Of a stretch of DNA of 64,000 nt, positions 12,264 through 24,283 are shown one piece after another (the first letter of the stretch is position 1; every line of letters begins with the position of its first letter). A program made the position numbers and the translations under genes. The notes beneath the pieces are model-generated. The model saw nothing but the letters and a program-made list of their open reading frames with translations. It was not told where the DNA came from and ran no database searches. The stretch lies in NCBI GenBank assembly GCA_032207245.1, contig CM063502.1:110638199-110702198 (forward strand). The letters run 5' to 3'. This DNA is from Pardosa pseudoannulata. Lineage: Eukaryota > Arthropoda > Arachnida > Araneae > Lycosidae.

Positions 12264-14832
12264 TAAAGAAATTAATATCGGTTATTAAAAAGGATTTCAG
12301 GAATAAAATTAGTAATCACTAGTTGTTAAGGAAGTAATATTTGTTATAACATGAAAAGAGAAATGAAATTGTATTCTCGATGAATTTTGAACTTAGAGGT
12401 TTGGGTTAGAACTATTTCCGCTTTGGTTAAACACTATCCCCACTCACATGGCTGTGTTGAATAGCTAAAGCTATACAGCACTAATTAATTCCTGAAATCA
12501 CTAGAGAGTGAGAGGTTTAATGGTTTTTGACATGAGGAATTGTAGAGGGTTTAAAATTAATTCTGCGTTTCTGCTACAATACTCGTAGGAGATTCAAAGG
12601 TTTTCATTAACTTGATTAATAGATAGACAGTAATGACCTTTTGACAATTAATAACACTCTTTGAAATACAAAACAGATCTGCAGGGAAATAAATTTTGCT
12701 ATATATATATTTGCTAAGTCAGTGCAATTATGTAATTGGAAAATTTTTATCTAATTTTCATTTAATACTTCACATATACGGCTTATAGATAAGAATATGA
12801 AAAGTTGTTTGCTATATTAATTAGTTTAAAAGTTTTACTACCGATTATTAAGTGGAGCATAAAAAATAATTTATCTCGCCCCTGAATGATATCAGTCTTA
12901 AAATGAAGTGAAAACTTACCAATAATAACTACTTTTCATATTAAGTCAATTTAACTAACTCTAAAAACAACTCAGCCATTATACGATTTCATCACCCCTA
13001 CAATGTAAAAATAGTTTTATATGAAAGAGGTATGGTAAACCTAGTATACTTTAGAAAACTGGTTAACCGTGTTGAAATTTTTAATCAGCTTTTAGTTATT
13101 TGTAGTAAAATCATGCAAATGCATTGTCAGTTTCATTCTTTATTAACTATATAATTTATTGATATAGATTAATAAAATAATATAGTTCTAATTTTATTTA
13201 TAAAAAATTTAGCATTAATTATGGTAGCGAAAGTATAAAATTGAAATTTGTCTAACATTTATCAAAGATATTTGTACGGACTACATCCTTCTACAACACT
13301 GAATGTATAAATAGTAAAAAGATAGTCGAAATAAAGTCTTAGCAACAGTTACATATTACCATGAAAATATGAATGTAGTAAAAATTAAAAACTAAACTAT
13401 AAAAAATAAGGAAGAACAATTTGTATTTTCTTCATTGAAATTATCTTGGCTACCAAAGTTATCTTGTTTTTATTTTGATCATGTTTACATTTTATTTTAA
13501 TTCATATATATGTTTATAAGTTCATTCATTAAAATCTGTATTGAACATTCATTAGTATCTACATACATATAGCATTTAATTCTTTTGTATTTGTTATGAC
13601 TTTAGTAATGACTTTAACTTATATGTAGTGTTTCGTTTTAGTAGTCTTATTATCTTTATAATACTATATTCACAAATTTACAGAAATAATAGAATATCAT
13701 TGTGTTATGGTAGCAGTTACATCATAGGGATAATTTTCAATTTATTTTTTCATACTTGTGTGATTGCAATTATTCGATAATTATTGTTTCATAGTATAGA
13801 ATAATACACTTTCAAATAATAATTATTAGACATCTAAAAGATCATATTCACAAAAAGGTATTCTCTTCTATATTTTTGATTTTAAAGATCTATGTATGCT
13901 TATAAATGTAAGTAATTTTGATTTCAATTTTTAAGTTTTTCTACATTGTGTAAATTGTATGTATTAAATAATGTAATATAATCATGCTCTTAAATATTCA
14001 TCTCTATGAATATATTACCTTCATTTAAATATTTTTTATAAAATGTGCTTTGAGTCCCAAACATTTATATAATACTTCCTTGTTAAAATTTTCTATAGAA
14101 TTTTGTCAGTTGCTTCCAAACTCTAATGGAATTAGAATATTTGAAATGGATTCAAATAATCCATATAGGCATATGGGAATCAGCATTAGAGTATGTGTTA
14201 TTTAACAAAAAGTAACTTTGGATCGTAATTTTAGACAATGCAGCTTTTTAAATATTTCACTGTGCTGGAAATGCAGCTCCTGAAAGACAATATCGTTTGA
14301 ATTTTTCATTCCAGTATTAACTTTTTACGTTAACTGTGTTCCAGAGCTTAAGATTTTTCGTTTCTCTATTATTTCCTCCTTTTTTTCTATAACTCTACCT
14401 GATGTAATGGACCATGGGAATTCTTTTAACTTATTCAAATGAGTTGCCGGTTAAAGGTTTTGGTAAAATACTAGGATTCTTTTCTTTTTAAATTTTGTGT
14501 ACTTCAACTGAAAAATAGATTAAAGATTTTTAAGAATGATAATGTTTGAAAAAGAAAAATGAGTTTTATACTACATTTACAGTTTACGAAATAAATTTAT
14601 TGGTAAATAGTTTATGAGTTTAAATTGGTGTAATAATGTTTTATTATACAACCTAAAATATAAACCACAGATACAAGTAAAATCTATTCAAAAAGTATAA
14701 ATTTTTAATTAAATTAGTAGATTATACATAAAAATAAAAAGTTTCTCTTGTAAAAGATTGCATGGTAAAAGAATATTTCTTGTTCTGAAATATTCCATTT
14801 ATTACTATATTAAATTTACGACTCTAATAACA
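12264..14832. other. AT-rich non-coding stretch, nothing recognised
   Basis: No gene, terminal repeat or tandem array was found by eye over about 2.5 kb. Confidence 0.5.
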
Positions 14833-14859
14833 CTAGCATGTAGCCCGTCATTTTACGGG
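14833..14859 (-). mobile_element. Possible Helitron-like 3' terminus
   Basis: Read on the minus strand, a 5-bp hairpin (CCCGT, loop AAAATG, ACGGG) is followed after 7 nt by CTAG and then a host T. That is the arrangement of a Helitron 3' end. To its right on the plus strand, 15050-15165 has a non-random look (AATGTCCAAAATTTAGATGA, then AAACAAACACACAAACCAAC). No 5' TC terminus was located. A stem of only 5 bp could arise by chance. Confidence 0.35.
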
Positions 14860-15179
14860 ATCAGTAAAATTTTTAATTTTCTAGAATTGTAAAGTACCTT
14901 ATAAGGCAGGTAAAAATATGGTTTGTTTTGTGGCTGAGAATTATCTGGTACACGCTCAATATTTTGTTTATCTTTACTGACCGTATGTTAGTTGCCAACT
15001 TTAATTTATTTTGTTATACTACGTGATAGGATGGAGAGTAGAGGCTTTAATATTGACCGTGATTATTTGGCAGTATATGTGAATAATGTCCAAAATTTAG
15101 ATGAATCGATTGCAAACCGTGTGGTTATGTATAAAAACAAACACACAAACCAACAAACTTCTTAATTTTCAAAGAAATA

Positions 15180-17822
15180 TAACTTTAACTCTAGATATTT
15201 ATTAGTCCGTGAAATAGACTCCTAGACTTTTATGAAAAGAATTTGATGTTAATACAGGTGATAAAAGTTTCATTGCAACAAAAAACAATCGATGATTCAA
15301 TTTAAAACTAGCACATATGTGCCTAATCTATTATTTAATACAAATATAAAAGAAAGTTATTTACCTAATATATAAGTTCAGTGATAAAACGTATGAAAAT
15401 AATGCCGACGATATTTAAATAATTTAAAATAAGAAATGGTTAAAAGAGATGGTTAAAGGAATGACGTCATAATGGTAGAAAAAATGTTACTTTTACCTAT
15501 TTATTATGTGATAAATTGATAAATTTAATGTTCTGCTCTTAATCAGGGAAAACAGAGTTTGAAATAATGGCATTAAATACTCGAAAAGAGGGGAAAGGGT
15601 GGATTTCGAATGTTTTCGAACTTTCTGTGAATTTTGCTAACCCTAACTCATCAAAAATACAATATGGATGCCACTATCCATTCCAGGTACAACCTCTTCA
15701 TAAATTCGCGCGAAGGTGACAGATGGACAGATAACTTAGGCTATTATTATATAGGGGATTATCTTTGCCTGCGAAATGATAGATGCATTAATACACTTAA
15801 ATATGTTATGCGGTTACTTCAAACAATAATTAAATTTTAAGATAGATAATTAAGAAAATATCATAATATTTATTGCCTTATCATTTAAAGATTGTAACAA
15901 TTGCAGTCCTAAGTTGCATACTAAGTTTTTAACTCTAGACTAGGACTGGCAAATTGCATTTTACGAAAGTGCCGAAATCAAAGTTTGTCAATCAAATGTA
16001 TACTTACTCAAGTGCCAATTTGTTTATGCAATACTTAATGATTTTCTTATTCGTAGTAAATAACAAACTACAAACAGTGATATAATTCAAAATCTTTTAT
16101 ATCAAAATATTGCCACCAAATGATTAAATTTTATTAATAATGATGGAATGGATCTGCAACTCGATACTATAAAAGATGCTTTATACAGTCTAAACGATCT
16201 AGACGTGTTTCTACAAATCCCCAAACCAACATAACATCATTTCTGACTTTAAAAAGTATACTTTTACATTTATTTTTTTTATTTATAGAAATTTTTGGCA
16301 TGCCAAGTTTTTTTTCTGTTGTTGAAAAAACTCGAATACGAAGCATGTAATTGCCATTAAAGCCACTAAAGACACATTTGAGTAATTCTCCAACCAGAAA
16401 AATTGTAAGAATTTTGTTTTTCCCTATTAGACTGAAAATTCAGTTGTTGTACATATTTTAAGCACTTTTTCAGTTAACGTATATCATTTTGAAACGTATT
16501 TTAAAGAGGATAAAATGCTTAAACCAAAGTCGTATATATGTAGCTTTAAAATTCTCAGTGTCTTAGAAATAACAGAGCATTTTCTATCAAACAGTAGTAT
16601 AAAAAATTCACTATATTTTTTTAATTATTATATTTTTCCTATTAGTTTTATAAAGTCATTTTAAATTTTTAAGGATTAAATTATTTTTTATCCTTGTTAA
16701 ATAAAGACAAGAGTATTTGGGTAATTAGGCCCCAGTTTCTCAAACTACTAGAGACATTTTCTATTCTTGACTGCTGATATTGTTTACTAGAGAGCCTTGT
16801 ATGAAAGACTGTCTGCTAAAAGTATTTTAAATTTTTTGCAAATAATGTCTGCGTACTATGAATCTTCAATCATTCTCCAGGAATTACAAGTAGGGTATGC
16901 ATGATATCAGTAACTTTAAAGATGTTTAATTAAGAATAGTCTAGTGAATTAGTTTCATATAATGTTATCTTATTCAATTATTCCATACCTAAAGCTGAAA
17001 GTGAGAACGTACCATAATAAAATACCTTGAAATTTCACTTTAATATATTGAAGCTAGTAAGGCCATTTTTTTTGTCAGAGTTATGTCTTAATACTACATA
17101 ATCCAAATATGTTCATATTTATTTGTATTATTTTGTTAAATGACTGAGCAGCTAATTTATAGAAAACGTTCATGCCTATACATTGAATATTCATAAAGAA
17201 ATTTCTTTTTTCTAATTTAAGGTTAATTATTTAAATGAAATTAAAACTTAACATACAACCATATGCAAATATTAATGTTTATTGGAAGTACAGAAAGTGT
17301 TTTGTAGGAATGTACGAAAAGTTTACGTGCATGGAACATTTTATAAAAATAAAATCGAAAATAAATCTAAATTTAGCAGAAATTTAAGAAACAAAATTCA
17401 AACTGATTAATTTAGTTTCAATACGATATATATAAGCACATATTTTTTTATTCTAAGTAAAAAATTTTTAAAAATTCTTTATAATTTCCACCCCTCTTAA
17501 AAGCCTAAAAATAAAATATAAATTCAAAATCAAACAAACGCTCTACTGTAGAAAGTCTTCAAGCTGAAAGGCTGAACATTTAATAACTTTTCAAGGAGAA
17601 TTGATAGAAAATTTCAAGAAATATTCTAAATTATAGTTGAATGGTTCCGTTCCGAGAAACAAATCTATATTCCTTTTTGTACTAGACAAAATGAAATAAA
17701 TTTACGTTTTTAAAATTTAATATATTGTATCCTAAAATTGTAAAAGCAGTTATTCACAAACGTAAATTTAATATATTTTTAATCATTAAATAATTTTAAT
17801 CATTGTTATAATTTAGCCTATC
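15180..17822. other. AT-rich non-coding stretch, nothing recognised
   Basis: The frame at 15634-15840 encodes about 68 residues with no motif I recognise. The interval 16140-16240 is slightly less AT-rich and contains CCCCAAACCAAC, faintly like the SINE tail but without its body. Confidence 0.5.
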
Positions 17823-18022
17823 CGTTTGGTTTGGTTTGGAGCTTTACGATCTACTCTTTTATAACACGATCGCTAATGAGACTGGGACCTACTGTTTAAA
17901 GCCGATTCCTAACGGCTACTAACAACCATGCCAAAGTGGGATTCGAGCCCACAATTTCTTATTGAAGCCTATTCAATGAAACTTATTGGCATTTAATGCT
18001 GAATGACCACTAAAACTACAGG
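17823..18022 (-). mobile_element. tRNA-derived SINE, inverted copy
   Basis: Read on the minus strand from about 18022, a tRNA-like head with B box GGCTCGAATCC (plus-strand complement near 17940-17952) is followed by the body CCGTTAGGAATCGGC, CAGTAGGTCCCAGTCTCATT and a GTAGATCGTAAAGCTCC block. It ends in CCAAACCAAACCAAAC at about 17823. This is the same body and tail as the copy at 5900-6072, but more diverged. Clear target duplications were not identified. Confidence 0.82.
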
Positions 18023-18075
18023 ATATCGTAGATGATTTATTATTCCCTTTGAATTAGTCCTTGATTCCCCAATGT

Positions 18076-18097
18076 AACACACACACACACACACACA
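18076..18097. repeat. (CA)n microsatellite
   Basis: About 11 CA units just left of the Tc1 element. Confidence 0.9.
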
Positions 18098-18274
18098 TAA
18101 ATAAATATACAGATGGTGGACAAAATAATACGAACACCTGTGAAAAAAGTATGATGTCTTTCACACCTGAACCAGAAATCTGCCATCTAGTGAGAGTGAA
18201 GAGGAAGGAATCAGTCTCTCAACAACAGTCACCTGCGTTGCATGCTTCTATTGAACTGTCTGTGATAAGTTGAA

Positions 18275-18615
18275 ATGTCAGACCTGTCAGAATTGCAAAC
18301 AAGAATGATAGTTTGAGCTCGTTTAAGTGGAGCATCTTTTCGGAAACATTAAACCTTTTGGAATTTGCTAGGATTATCAGACCTTATAACAGCTTAACGA
18401 AAGAAGGTAAGACGACGTCTTCACACCCCAAAAGTGGCCAAAATTCAAAGTTTGTTGATAGGGATAGACGGGTCTTAAAGCGCATATTAGCCCGAAAGTA
18501 CAAGCAATCTTTATCTGAGATAGCATCAGCAATTAACAGTTATCTTCATGACCCTGTTTTAACAACAACTGTCAAACGGGAACTTCATGCTGCGAACATT
18601 TATGGCAGAGTGTAA
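18275..18615 (+). pseudogene. Tc1 transposase, amino part (DNA-binding region), broken
   Basis: A start at 18275 opens with MSDLSELQTRMIV, as in many arthropod Tc1 transposases, and then meets a TGA stop where the family usually has glycine. After a frameshift near 18350 the frame continues through KEGKTTSS, a GQNSKFVDRDRRVLKRIL segment and VKRELHAANIYGRV, then stops at 18615. These correspond to the second helix-turn-helix half and the linker towards the catalytic core. The first half is poorly preserved. Stops and shifts rule out function. Confidence 0.85.
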
Positions 18616-18639
18616 ATTCGAATGACGCCTATGGTGCAG

Positions 18640-19140
18640 AGATCACAAAGGTTAGTCTTCAGCAGTGGCAACAGAAAATATGGTCGATCACCTTATTTCA
18701 GACCACAGGGAACGTTCATGTCTGTAAAATGCCCAGATAAGCGTTTCATACTGAATGCCTCTTGCCGACTGTGAAGTATAGGGGTGGCTCCATTATAGAA
18801 TGGGGTACGATATCTTGGTACGGTCTTGGGTCACTTGTTATTCTGAATGGGAGGATCACATATATTCAATATCTAAGCCTTCTAGGGGGTCATGTCTATC
18901 CTTTGGTCCAGACTGTATTCCCTGGAGAGCAACTGCTTTTTCAAGGCAATAACTCCCCATCCACACTGCTAAGTATGTTAAAGAATGAATCGAAGAGAAT
19001 GACGATGAAGTTGAACATCTCGCCTGGCACTCTCAGTCTCAGACTTGAATATTATTGAACATTTATTTGAATATTTGGAGTCCAAACTTCGTTCCCTATT
19101 TCTACCTCCATCCGGACTTTCTGAATTATACACCGCTCTG
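18640..19140 (+). pseudogene. Tc1 transposase, catalytic part, broken
   Basis: LFQTTGNVHV at about 18691-18720, then an in-frame stop, then PTVKYRGGSIIEWGTISWYG and NGRITYIQYLSLLGG are recognisable. The segment that should carry the first catalytic aspartate, upstream of LFQTTG, is missing or scrambled. The second catalytic motif, normally FQDDNAP, reads FQGNNSP, so that aspartate is lost too. The third motif, DLNIIEHL with its glutamate, survives near 19042-19065 in another frame and continues to about 19140. With two of the three catalytic residues gone, the copy is certainly dead. Confidence 0.85.
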
Positions 19141-19304
19141 TAGGAGGGCGGGTTAATATTCTTTTAAATATTCTCCATTTCGTTTATGGGTCTATCCCAC
19201 TTCTCATTAAATATGTACTTCAGTCAAAGGGTGGTCCCACCCCCTATTAATAAAGCTTTTTCATTATTTCACAGGTGTTGACGTAATTTTTTGTCTTCCA
19301 TCTG

Positions 19305-19781
19305 TATAATTGTATCTGTAATTTCAGCAATAAAATATATGGAAATTAAGAATTATAGCTATGTTTATTTAAGAAACAAAACTTGTTAATTGTTTTCTGA
19401 ACTTCCTTCACAAATTTGAGGTATATTGATTCATAGAATATAATATTAAAATGTTTAATGAAAACCTTCGACGGGCAAGCCAAACATCTGAGTGTACTCA
19501 ATATTTATTATAACTCTGCTTTATTTCAGTGTATAAAAATAAATTATACAGGCCATGTTAAAAAGCCACAAGTTGGTTATTCCTTTATAGCCATCTTTTC
19601 CTTAACGATGAGAACAAACAGAAGATTTTACACTGCTTTCGTGGTCTGGCTCATATTGCAAAAAATAACCCTTTCATCTATTCATCCATTGAAGAATTTA
19701 TTCATATTTCACTGTCGAGACACTGAAATGTATTACAAAATCATTTCTATAACATTAAAAGCAGTATTTCACTTAAATGAA
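19305..19781. other. Non-coding stretch between the Tc1 element and a SINE
   Basis: The frame at 19458-19802 runs into the SINE head and shows no motif. I treat it as chance. Confidence 0.45.
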
Positions 19782-19955
19782 GGCCATAAGTTGGCTAAAT
19801 GAGTAGGGCGTTGTTCTTTGGGAGTTTATGGGATTTAATGCCATTGCTGGCTTGGATCTGTGTAGCCGTTCAGAAGTAGATTTCGCAAACTGCCCTGGTA
19901 TTATTAGCCATCGTGTAACAAAACAGTAGACAGTAGGAATCCAAACAAAACCAAA
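19782..19955 (+). mobile_element. tRNA-derived SINE, old copy
   Basis: The head has an A-box-like TGGCTAAATGAG and a decayed B box (GGATTTAATGCC where the family has GGTTCGAATCC). The body follows the family order: GCCGTTCAGAAGTAGATTT, TATTAGCCATCGTGTAACAA, AGTAGACAGTAGGAATCC, then a CCAAACAAAACCAAA tail. Degenerate direct repeats (TATTTCACTTAAATGAA at 19765-19781 and TATATTCACTGATGAA just after 19955) fit an old target duplication. Confidence 0.78.
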
Positions 19956-20075
19956 TATATTCACTGATGAAACAAAAAGACTCCCTAAAAGAGATACATG
20001 TACGAATATCTATATAAATTTATATATATGTTTATACAAATTTATATTTGTAGATATATGTATATGTATACATGC

Positions 20076-20077
20076 AT

Positions 20078-20157
<80 letters not shown>
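20076..20157. repeat. Compound (CA)n(TA)n microsatellite
   Basis: About 12 CA units are followed directly by about 28 TA units. The degenerate TATATGTA run from 19998 to 20075 appears to be the older edge of the same tract. Confidence 0.95.
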
Positions 20158-21017
20158 CACTAAAAGTTATAGTATCTAGCGCTTCCAGTCTATTTACTTG
20201 CAAATAACAAATTATAAAATTTCAATCCGAGTAACATAATTATAAATATAAGCGAATTCTCGAAAATTGGCAAGTTATTCAGAAACAGTTGCCATCTACC
20301 CATATGGAAAAATAAAAGTCTTTCTAATAAAACATAAAGTTGTGCAAGGTATATTTGAAGTGTCCCCAAAAACATGAAGCACGACATTAGTGAATTAACA
20401 TGTACGAGTGCTGACGAGTGTTAAAATTCGACAGAATGAAAGTGTATAATGAAGAAAGGAATAGATATCCATATATCCTTAATAATATGAAGGGAAATTT
20501 TAACTAACTCTCTGGCTGCTCTATTTTTTTCAAATTTACTTAAGATATAAATCTTTAAAGATCATACGTCTGACAGAAAAACTAAATTGAAGATGATATA
20601 CCAAATTTTTATCTGATTAAAATATGGCTTATCATGCATCACATTTGATATACATGTATATAAAGCATTAGAAGTGGATATCATATGTGGCATGCAGGAC
20701 AGGAAGAGGGTTACTTGTATATGATTCTAACTTCACTTCTCTTCTCAATGCTAAAGGAACGGAGCTCTTGAACGCATTCGTTATGGATATTATCTAGTAC
20801 TCATTAAATAGCTCTGATCTGGCGCTCTTAGATATCATATTTTCACATACTGGAAATTATTTATAGCTGCTAAAAGGTTTCAAAGTGAGGCTCATACTTC
20901 CAACAGACTATTTCGAAAGTAAGGGTGAGAGTCATTTTGGAGAGAGCAAAGGGGGGTCATTTAGGAAGAAATTAATTTCTTTAAAAATAAGTAAATATAC
21001 TTATTTATTATATATAC

Positions 21018-21018
<1 letters not shown>
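20158..21018. other. Non-coding stretch, nothing recognised
   Basis: Slightly less AT-rich around 20660-20960, with no family assignable. Short frames at 20190-20387 (minus) and 20885-21133 (plus) are judged spurious. Confidence 0.45.

Positions 21019-21091
<73 letters not shown>
21019..21091. repeat. (AT)n microsatellite
   Basis: About 36 AT units with no interruption. Confidence 0.95.
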
Positions 21092-21092
<1 letters not shown>

Positions 21093-21289
21093 TCCTCTTT
21101 TCCATTCTTATTCATTTTAATTTATTTTTCTAGCCACAGAATATCTTTTCTAAAGGAGTGTGCGCTATTTGAATTTTTCGAATCCATTTCCCAAAGCTAA
21201 CTCTGAAATAGATGTAAATTATTTGTAAATTCACTACATTTTTCAGAGCTCACTAGCTAATGGTTAACTTTTTTTTTTAATGATCTAAG

Positions 21290-21600
21290 TTCATTTTAAC
21301 TGATGAGAGCGCTGACTAAGCAACTTTTTCTGTGAAGGAGTTCGTCTCCGCGTCTCGTTGTGGAGCTCAGTTATAAAAAAGGAAAATGTTTCATGATCGT
21401 TCCGTTATCTGCATTCGACTGAAAAACATGTCATAGATCTAAAATAAAGTTTCAGTTCTTTTATGAACTTTTCAATGTGACACTACTGTTTACTTCATTA
21501 CTGTAACTGCCTAGGCTTCTCCTTGCCTAGTAGAAACAATGAAGGCTACAGCTTAATGTAACAGGCGTATTACATTGTGCTGGTTTACATATATACATAA
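21290..21600 (+). other. Unclassified GC-richer block with LTR-like signals
   Basis: Against the AT background, 21300-21420 is richer in G+C and includes GGAGTTCGTCTCCGCGTCTC. It carries a TATA-like TTATAAAAAAGG (about 21371) and an AATAAAG about 70 bp later (about 21443). It ends near GGCGTATTACA. This resembles a short LTR, but I could not define ends or a target duplication. Confidence 0.25.
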
Positions 21601-22737
21601 TTATAAGTTTATTTTTAAATATTTTTTTCTAAATTGTGTACTCTTTAATTACTGGTCTTGTACTTAATAAATGAACACCCTCTTGCGTATGCTGAAAACC
21701 AGGTTAAGAGTGACTTGTGACTTTTCTACAGTGATAATGATATCATTGATTATAAGATTCAATACAGATTTCATAAGATGTTGAAAATTTATATTATTTA
21801 GATAATGTCGAAACATCTAACTTTCATGTTATCGTTTAAAAGTTTGATGTTTAATGTAAAAAGAGAAAGCAGTCATAATTTGATAACTTTAGTAATTTTA
21901 GATTTATTGAATACCAATATGGATTATCTTTGATAAAGTATAACTTTGAAACAACGGATGAGGGAAAATCAATACTTTGAAAGTAAATAAGCTTTGGGGC
22001 CTATGATTAGACGGCGAAATTTATTTACTTGTTTCATCAATAGTAATCTTGATCAAGATGTTTCAGCAACACCTTGAATTATCCTCTTGATGCCGAAAAC
22101 ATTCTCATGGATAGAAAGGATTACTTCATGTCAGACTCAAACTACGATAAGAGCATAATCAAATTATCGGATCGCAGTAGGGAGGTGATCTCCCTTCATT
22201 TTAAATCCATGGGTACTCGGAAACTCTTTATAATAATACAGGGATTTTCCTCATATTAATTGAAAGCATTTTGTTTCAACAAAAGACACATATATTTTAC
22301 TGGATTCTTAAAAAATTCTAAAGATAATAGAATTTTTATTACAAAAATAAGTAAATGTAATATTATCATTTAACTAAATTTATTGTGTAATTTCTGAAGT
22401 GATTTTGTGGAGTTAAACATAAAGTATCGTTTTAGAAAATTAATATATTTTTAAAAGGATAAAGAACTAATACAAAAATGTGATTATGTAAAAAGTGGAC
22501 AGTAATGCATATGTGTGAGGAAGGATTTTGCTAAAGAATAAAGTTTTTATAAAAACAATGTTCCGTTTAACTTCAACGATGATAGGATGACTTCAATTCT
22601 GCACACGAGAAATTCAATAAAATAATTGAATCAGTTAAATTAGTAGTGTAAATGCATGGAAATAGATTGAATTGTTCCAATCTTCCCATTTGAGAGTGTT
22701 TATTCAATTTACAATTTACAATGAAAGTATTTTCTTT
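21601..22737. other. AT-rich non-coding stretch, nothing recognised
   Basis: The 61-residue frame at 22074-22259 is less AT-driven in composition than its neighbours but has no recognisable domain and no second exon-like partner. Confidence 0.45.
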
Positions 22738-23840
22738 ATCTTGTATTAGAATTATACTACAAAAATTAAATTACTGCATAATATTTTTTTTCAAATTTCT
22801 AATATATACAATTATCTAATTGAAAATTTAAAAATAAATCATTCATGAAGATTTTCGGTTAGCATTTTCAAAACAATATTTCATATCTGTATGTTATTAA
22901 TCATCTCGTAGATAAATTGACTTGTATATGTTTCAGTAAAAAAAAATGGTAGTACTTTTTTACTAGGGATTTGAACCGAAACTGAACCTGAAACCAATAA
23001 AAAAATATATTATTTTGGTCAGAACGAAATTCGGAACTGAACAAAAAAAATATTGGTTTATATCGGTTCGATATATTTTCTGTCATTTTTGTTATTATAA
23101 CCAACTTATCAATATTTTATAACCAATATTTTTTTATCGTCAACCATATAATTACTGTCATTACTTGTACATTGTGCCGTTGAATTTTTAGGGCGCTTAT
23201 CTTCGTTATTGGTGTTTGGATGTATCTTGGATGTATCTTGCAACTGTATCTTGGATGTTCATAACCGTTCAGAATTGGCTTAAGCAGTAGGTGCCGGACT
23301 CGAGGTAATCTTGTATTTAGAATTTTGCTTAAAAAGTGAAATTACTGCATAATATTTTTTCATACTAACATATGCAATAAACTAATTGAAAATTTAAAAA
23401 TAAATCATTCATGAAAATTTTCGGATAGCATTTTCAAAACATATTTCAAGGTGTTATCAATCATACTCGTAGATTCATTGATTTTATATGTTTAAGTCTA
23501 AAAAAAATACTAGAACTTTTTTACTCGATCTTCTAACCGGAAATGAACTGAAAAAAAACCCAAAAAAATAAACCGTTATTTTGGTCAGAACGAAATTCGG
23601 AACCGAACGGAAAAAATATCGGTTTATATCGGTTCGATATATTTTCAGTCATGTTGTTACTGTAATCAACTTATCAGTATTTTCTAATCAATATTTTCTT
23701 AGCTTCCACCATATAATTACTGGAATTTGGACCAATTGTGTCTTGGATGTCCATAAACATTCGGAATTGGCTCACGCAGTAGGTCCCGGTCTCCGGCAAA
23801 AAAATTCTTTAAACCAAATGCTCTAAACCAAACCAAACTA
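22738..23840. repeat. Tandem duplication, 2 x about 570 bp, spanning hAT left end and SINE tail
   Basis: CTTGTATTAGAATT..TTACTGCATAATATTTTTT at about 22740 recurs at about 23311, a period of about 571 bp. Both units then share AATTGAAAATTTAAAAATAA, ATCATTCATGAA.ATTTTCG, a ACTTTTTTACT block, ATTTTGGTCAGAACGAAATT and TTTATATCGGTTCGATATAT. Each ends in a SINE body fragment. The duplication therefore includes host flank, the left part of a hAT-type element and part of a SINE inserted in it. Confidence 0.88.
23248..23308 (+). mobile_element. SINE body fragment (in duplication copy 1)
   Basis: GTTCATAACCGTTCAGAATT, GGCTTAAGCAGTAGGTGCC and GGACTC match the body of the SINE family. The head is replaced by a small TTGGATGTATC repeat, and the tail is cut at the junction with duplication copy 2. 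Confidence 0.7.
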
Positions 23841-23846
23841 CATGTA
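23740..23846 (+). mobile_element. SINE body and tail fragment (in duplication copy 2)
   Basis: CATAAACATTCGGAATTGGC, CACGCAGTAGGTCCCGGTCT and a final CTCTAAACCAAACCAAAC give the body and CCAAACC tail of the family. Here the tail is complete, so this unit keeps the original 3' end. Confidence 0.75.
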
Positions 23847-24283
23847 GATTGCATTATGATTTCCTGTTTTAATGTTTACTCGTATTTTTCTGTTTCATTT
23901 TCGCACAAAACTTCGTGTGTTCTTAAAAGGCAGATTTAAATCAGATAAATGTCTATTTATCAAATGCGATTTTAATAATGGATGCCAATGCTTGCCGTTC
24001 TCTGCCCACCAGTCGTATGATACAGGCTGGTTTATTGTATCAACTCATATAGTGTACCAATTATAAAAAGAATAAAGTCTTCTAAATTTTGATACAATTA
24101 CATTTTTTATTTATGATAGAATTATATATTTTAGTACAAATGAGAATATACGTAAAATAAAATTATTGATTCGAAACTGAACTGAAAACTGAAAACCGTT
24201 ATTTTTGGTGGAACGTAAACTGAATCGATATATTTTTAGATGAAATGAAACAAAAAAATACGCTTCAAAGCCCTGATTTTTAC

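Larger units (their letters stand above)
18108..19306 (+). mobile_element. Tc1-family DNA transposon, full length but inactive
   Basis: TA target duplications (18108-18109 and 19305-19306) enclose a 1195-bp element (18110-19304). The left end begins CAGATGGTGGACAAAATAAT and the right end, reverse-complemented, begins CAGATGGAAGACAAAAAATT. Both continue to AACACCTGTGAAA, giving inverted repeats of about 40 bp. The size suits Tc1 elements. Inside is one decayed transposase reading frame in the plus direction. Both ends are well preserved while the gene is broken, so it could at most have been moved in trans. Confidence 0.93.
22964..24275. mobile_element. hAT-type non-autonomous element with duplicated left half
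   Basis: The left end TAGGGATTTGAA (22964-22975) and right end TTCAAAGCCCTG (24264-24275) form a 12-bp inverted repeat with 10 matches, of the CAGGG..CCCTG hAT type. The flanks TTTTTTAC (22956-22963) and ATTTTTAC (24276-24283) match at 7 of 8 bp, as expected for the 8-bp hAT target duplication. Subterminal direct strings related to GAACCGAACTGAA recur at about 22972, 23600 and 24170. A second left end (TCGATCTTCTAACCGG, from 23525), again preceded by TTTTTTAC, comes from the tandem duplication. The original element was thus probably about 750 bp. No transposase coding is present. Confidence 0.75.
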
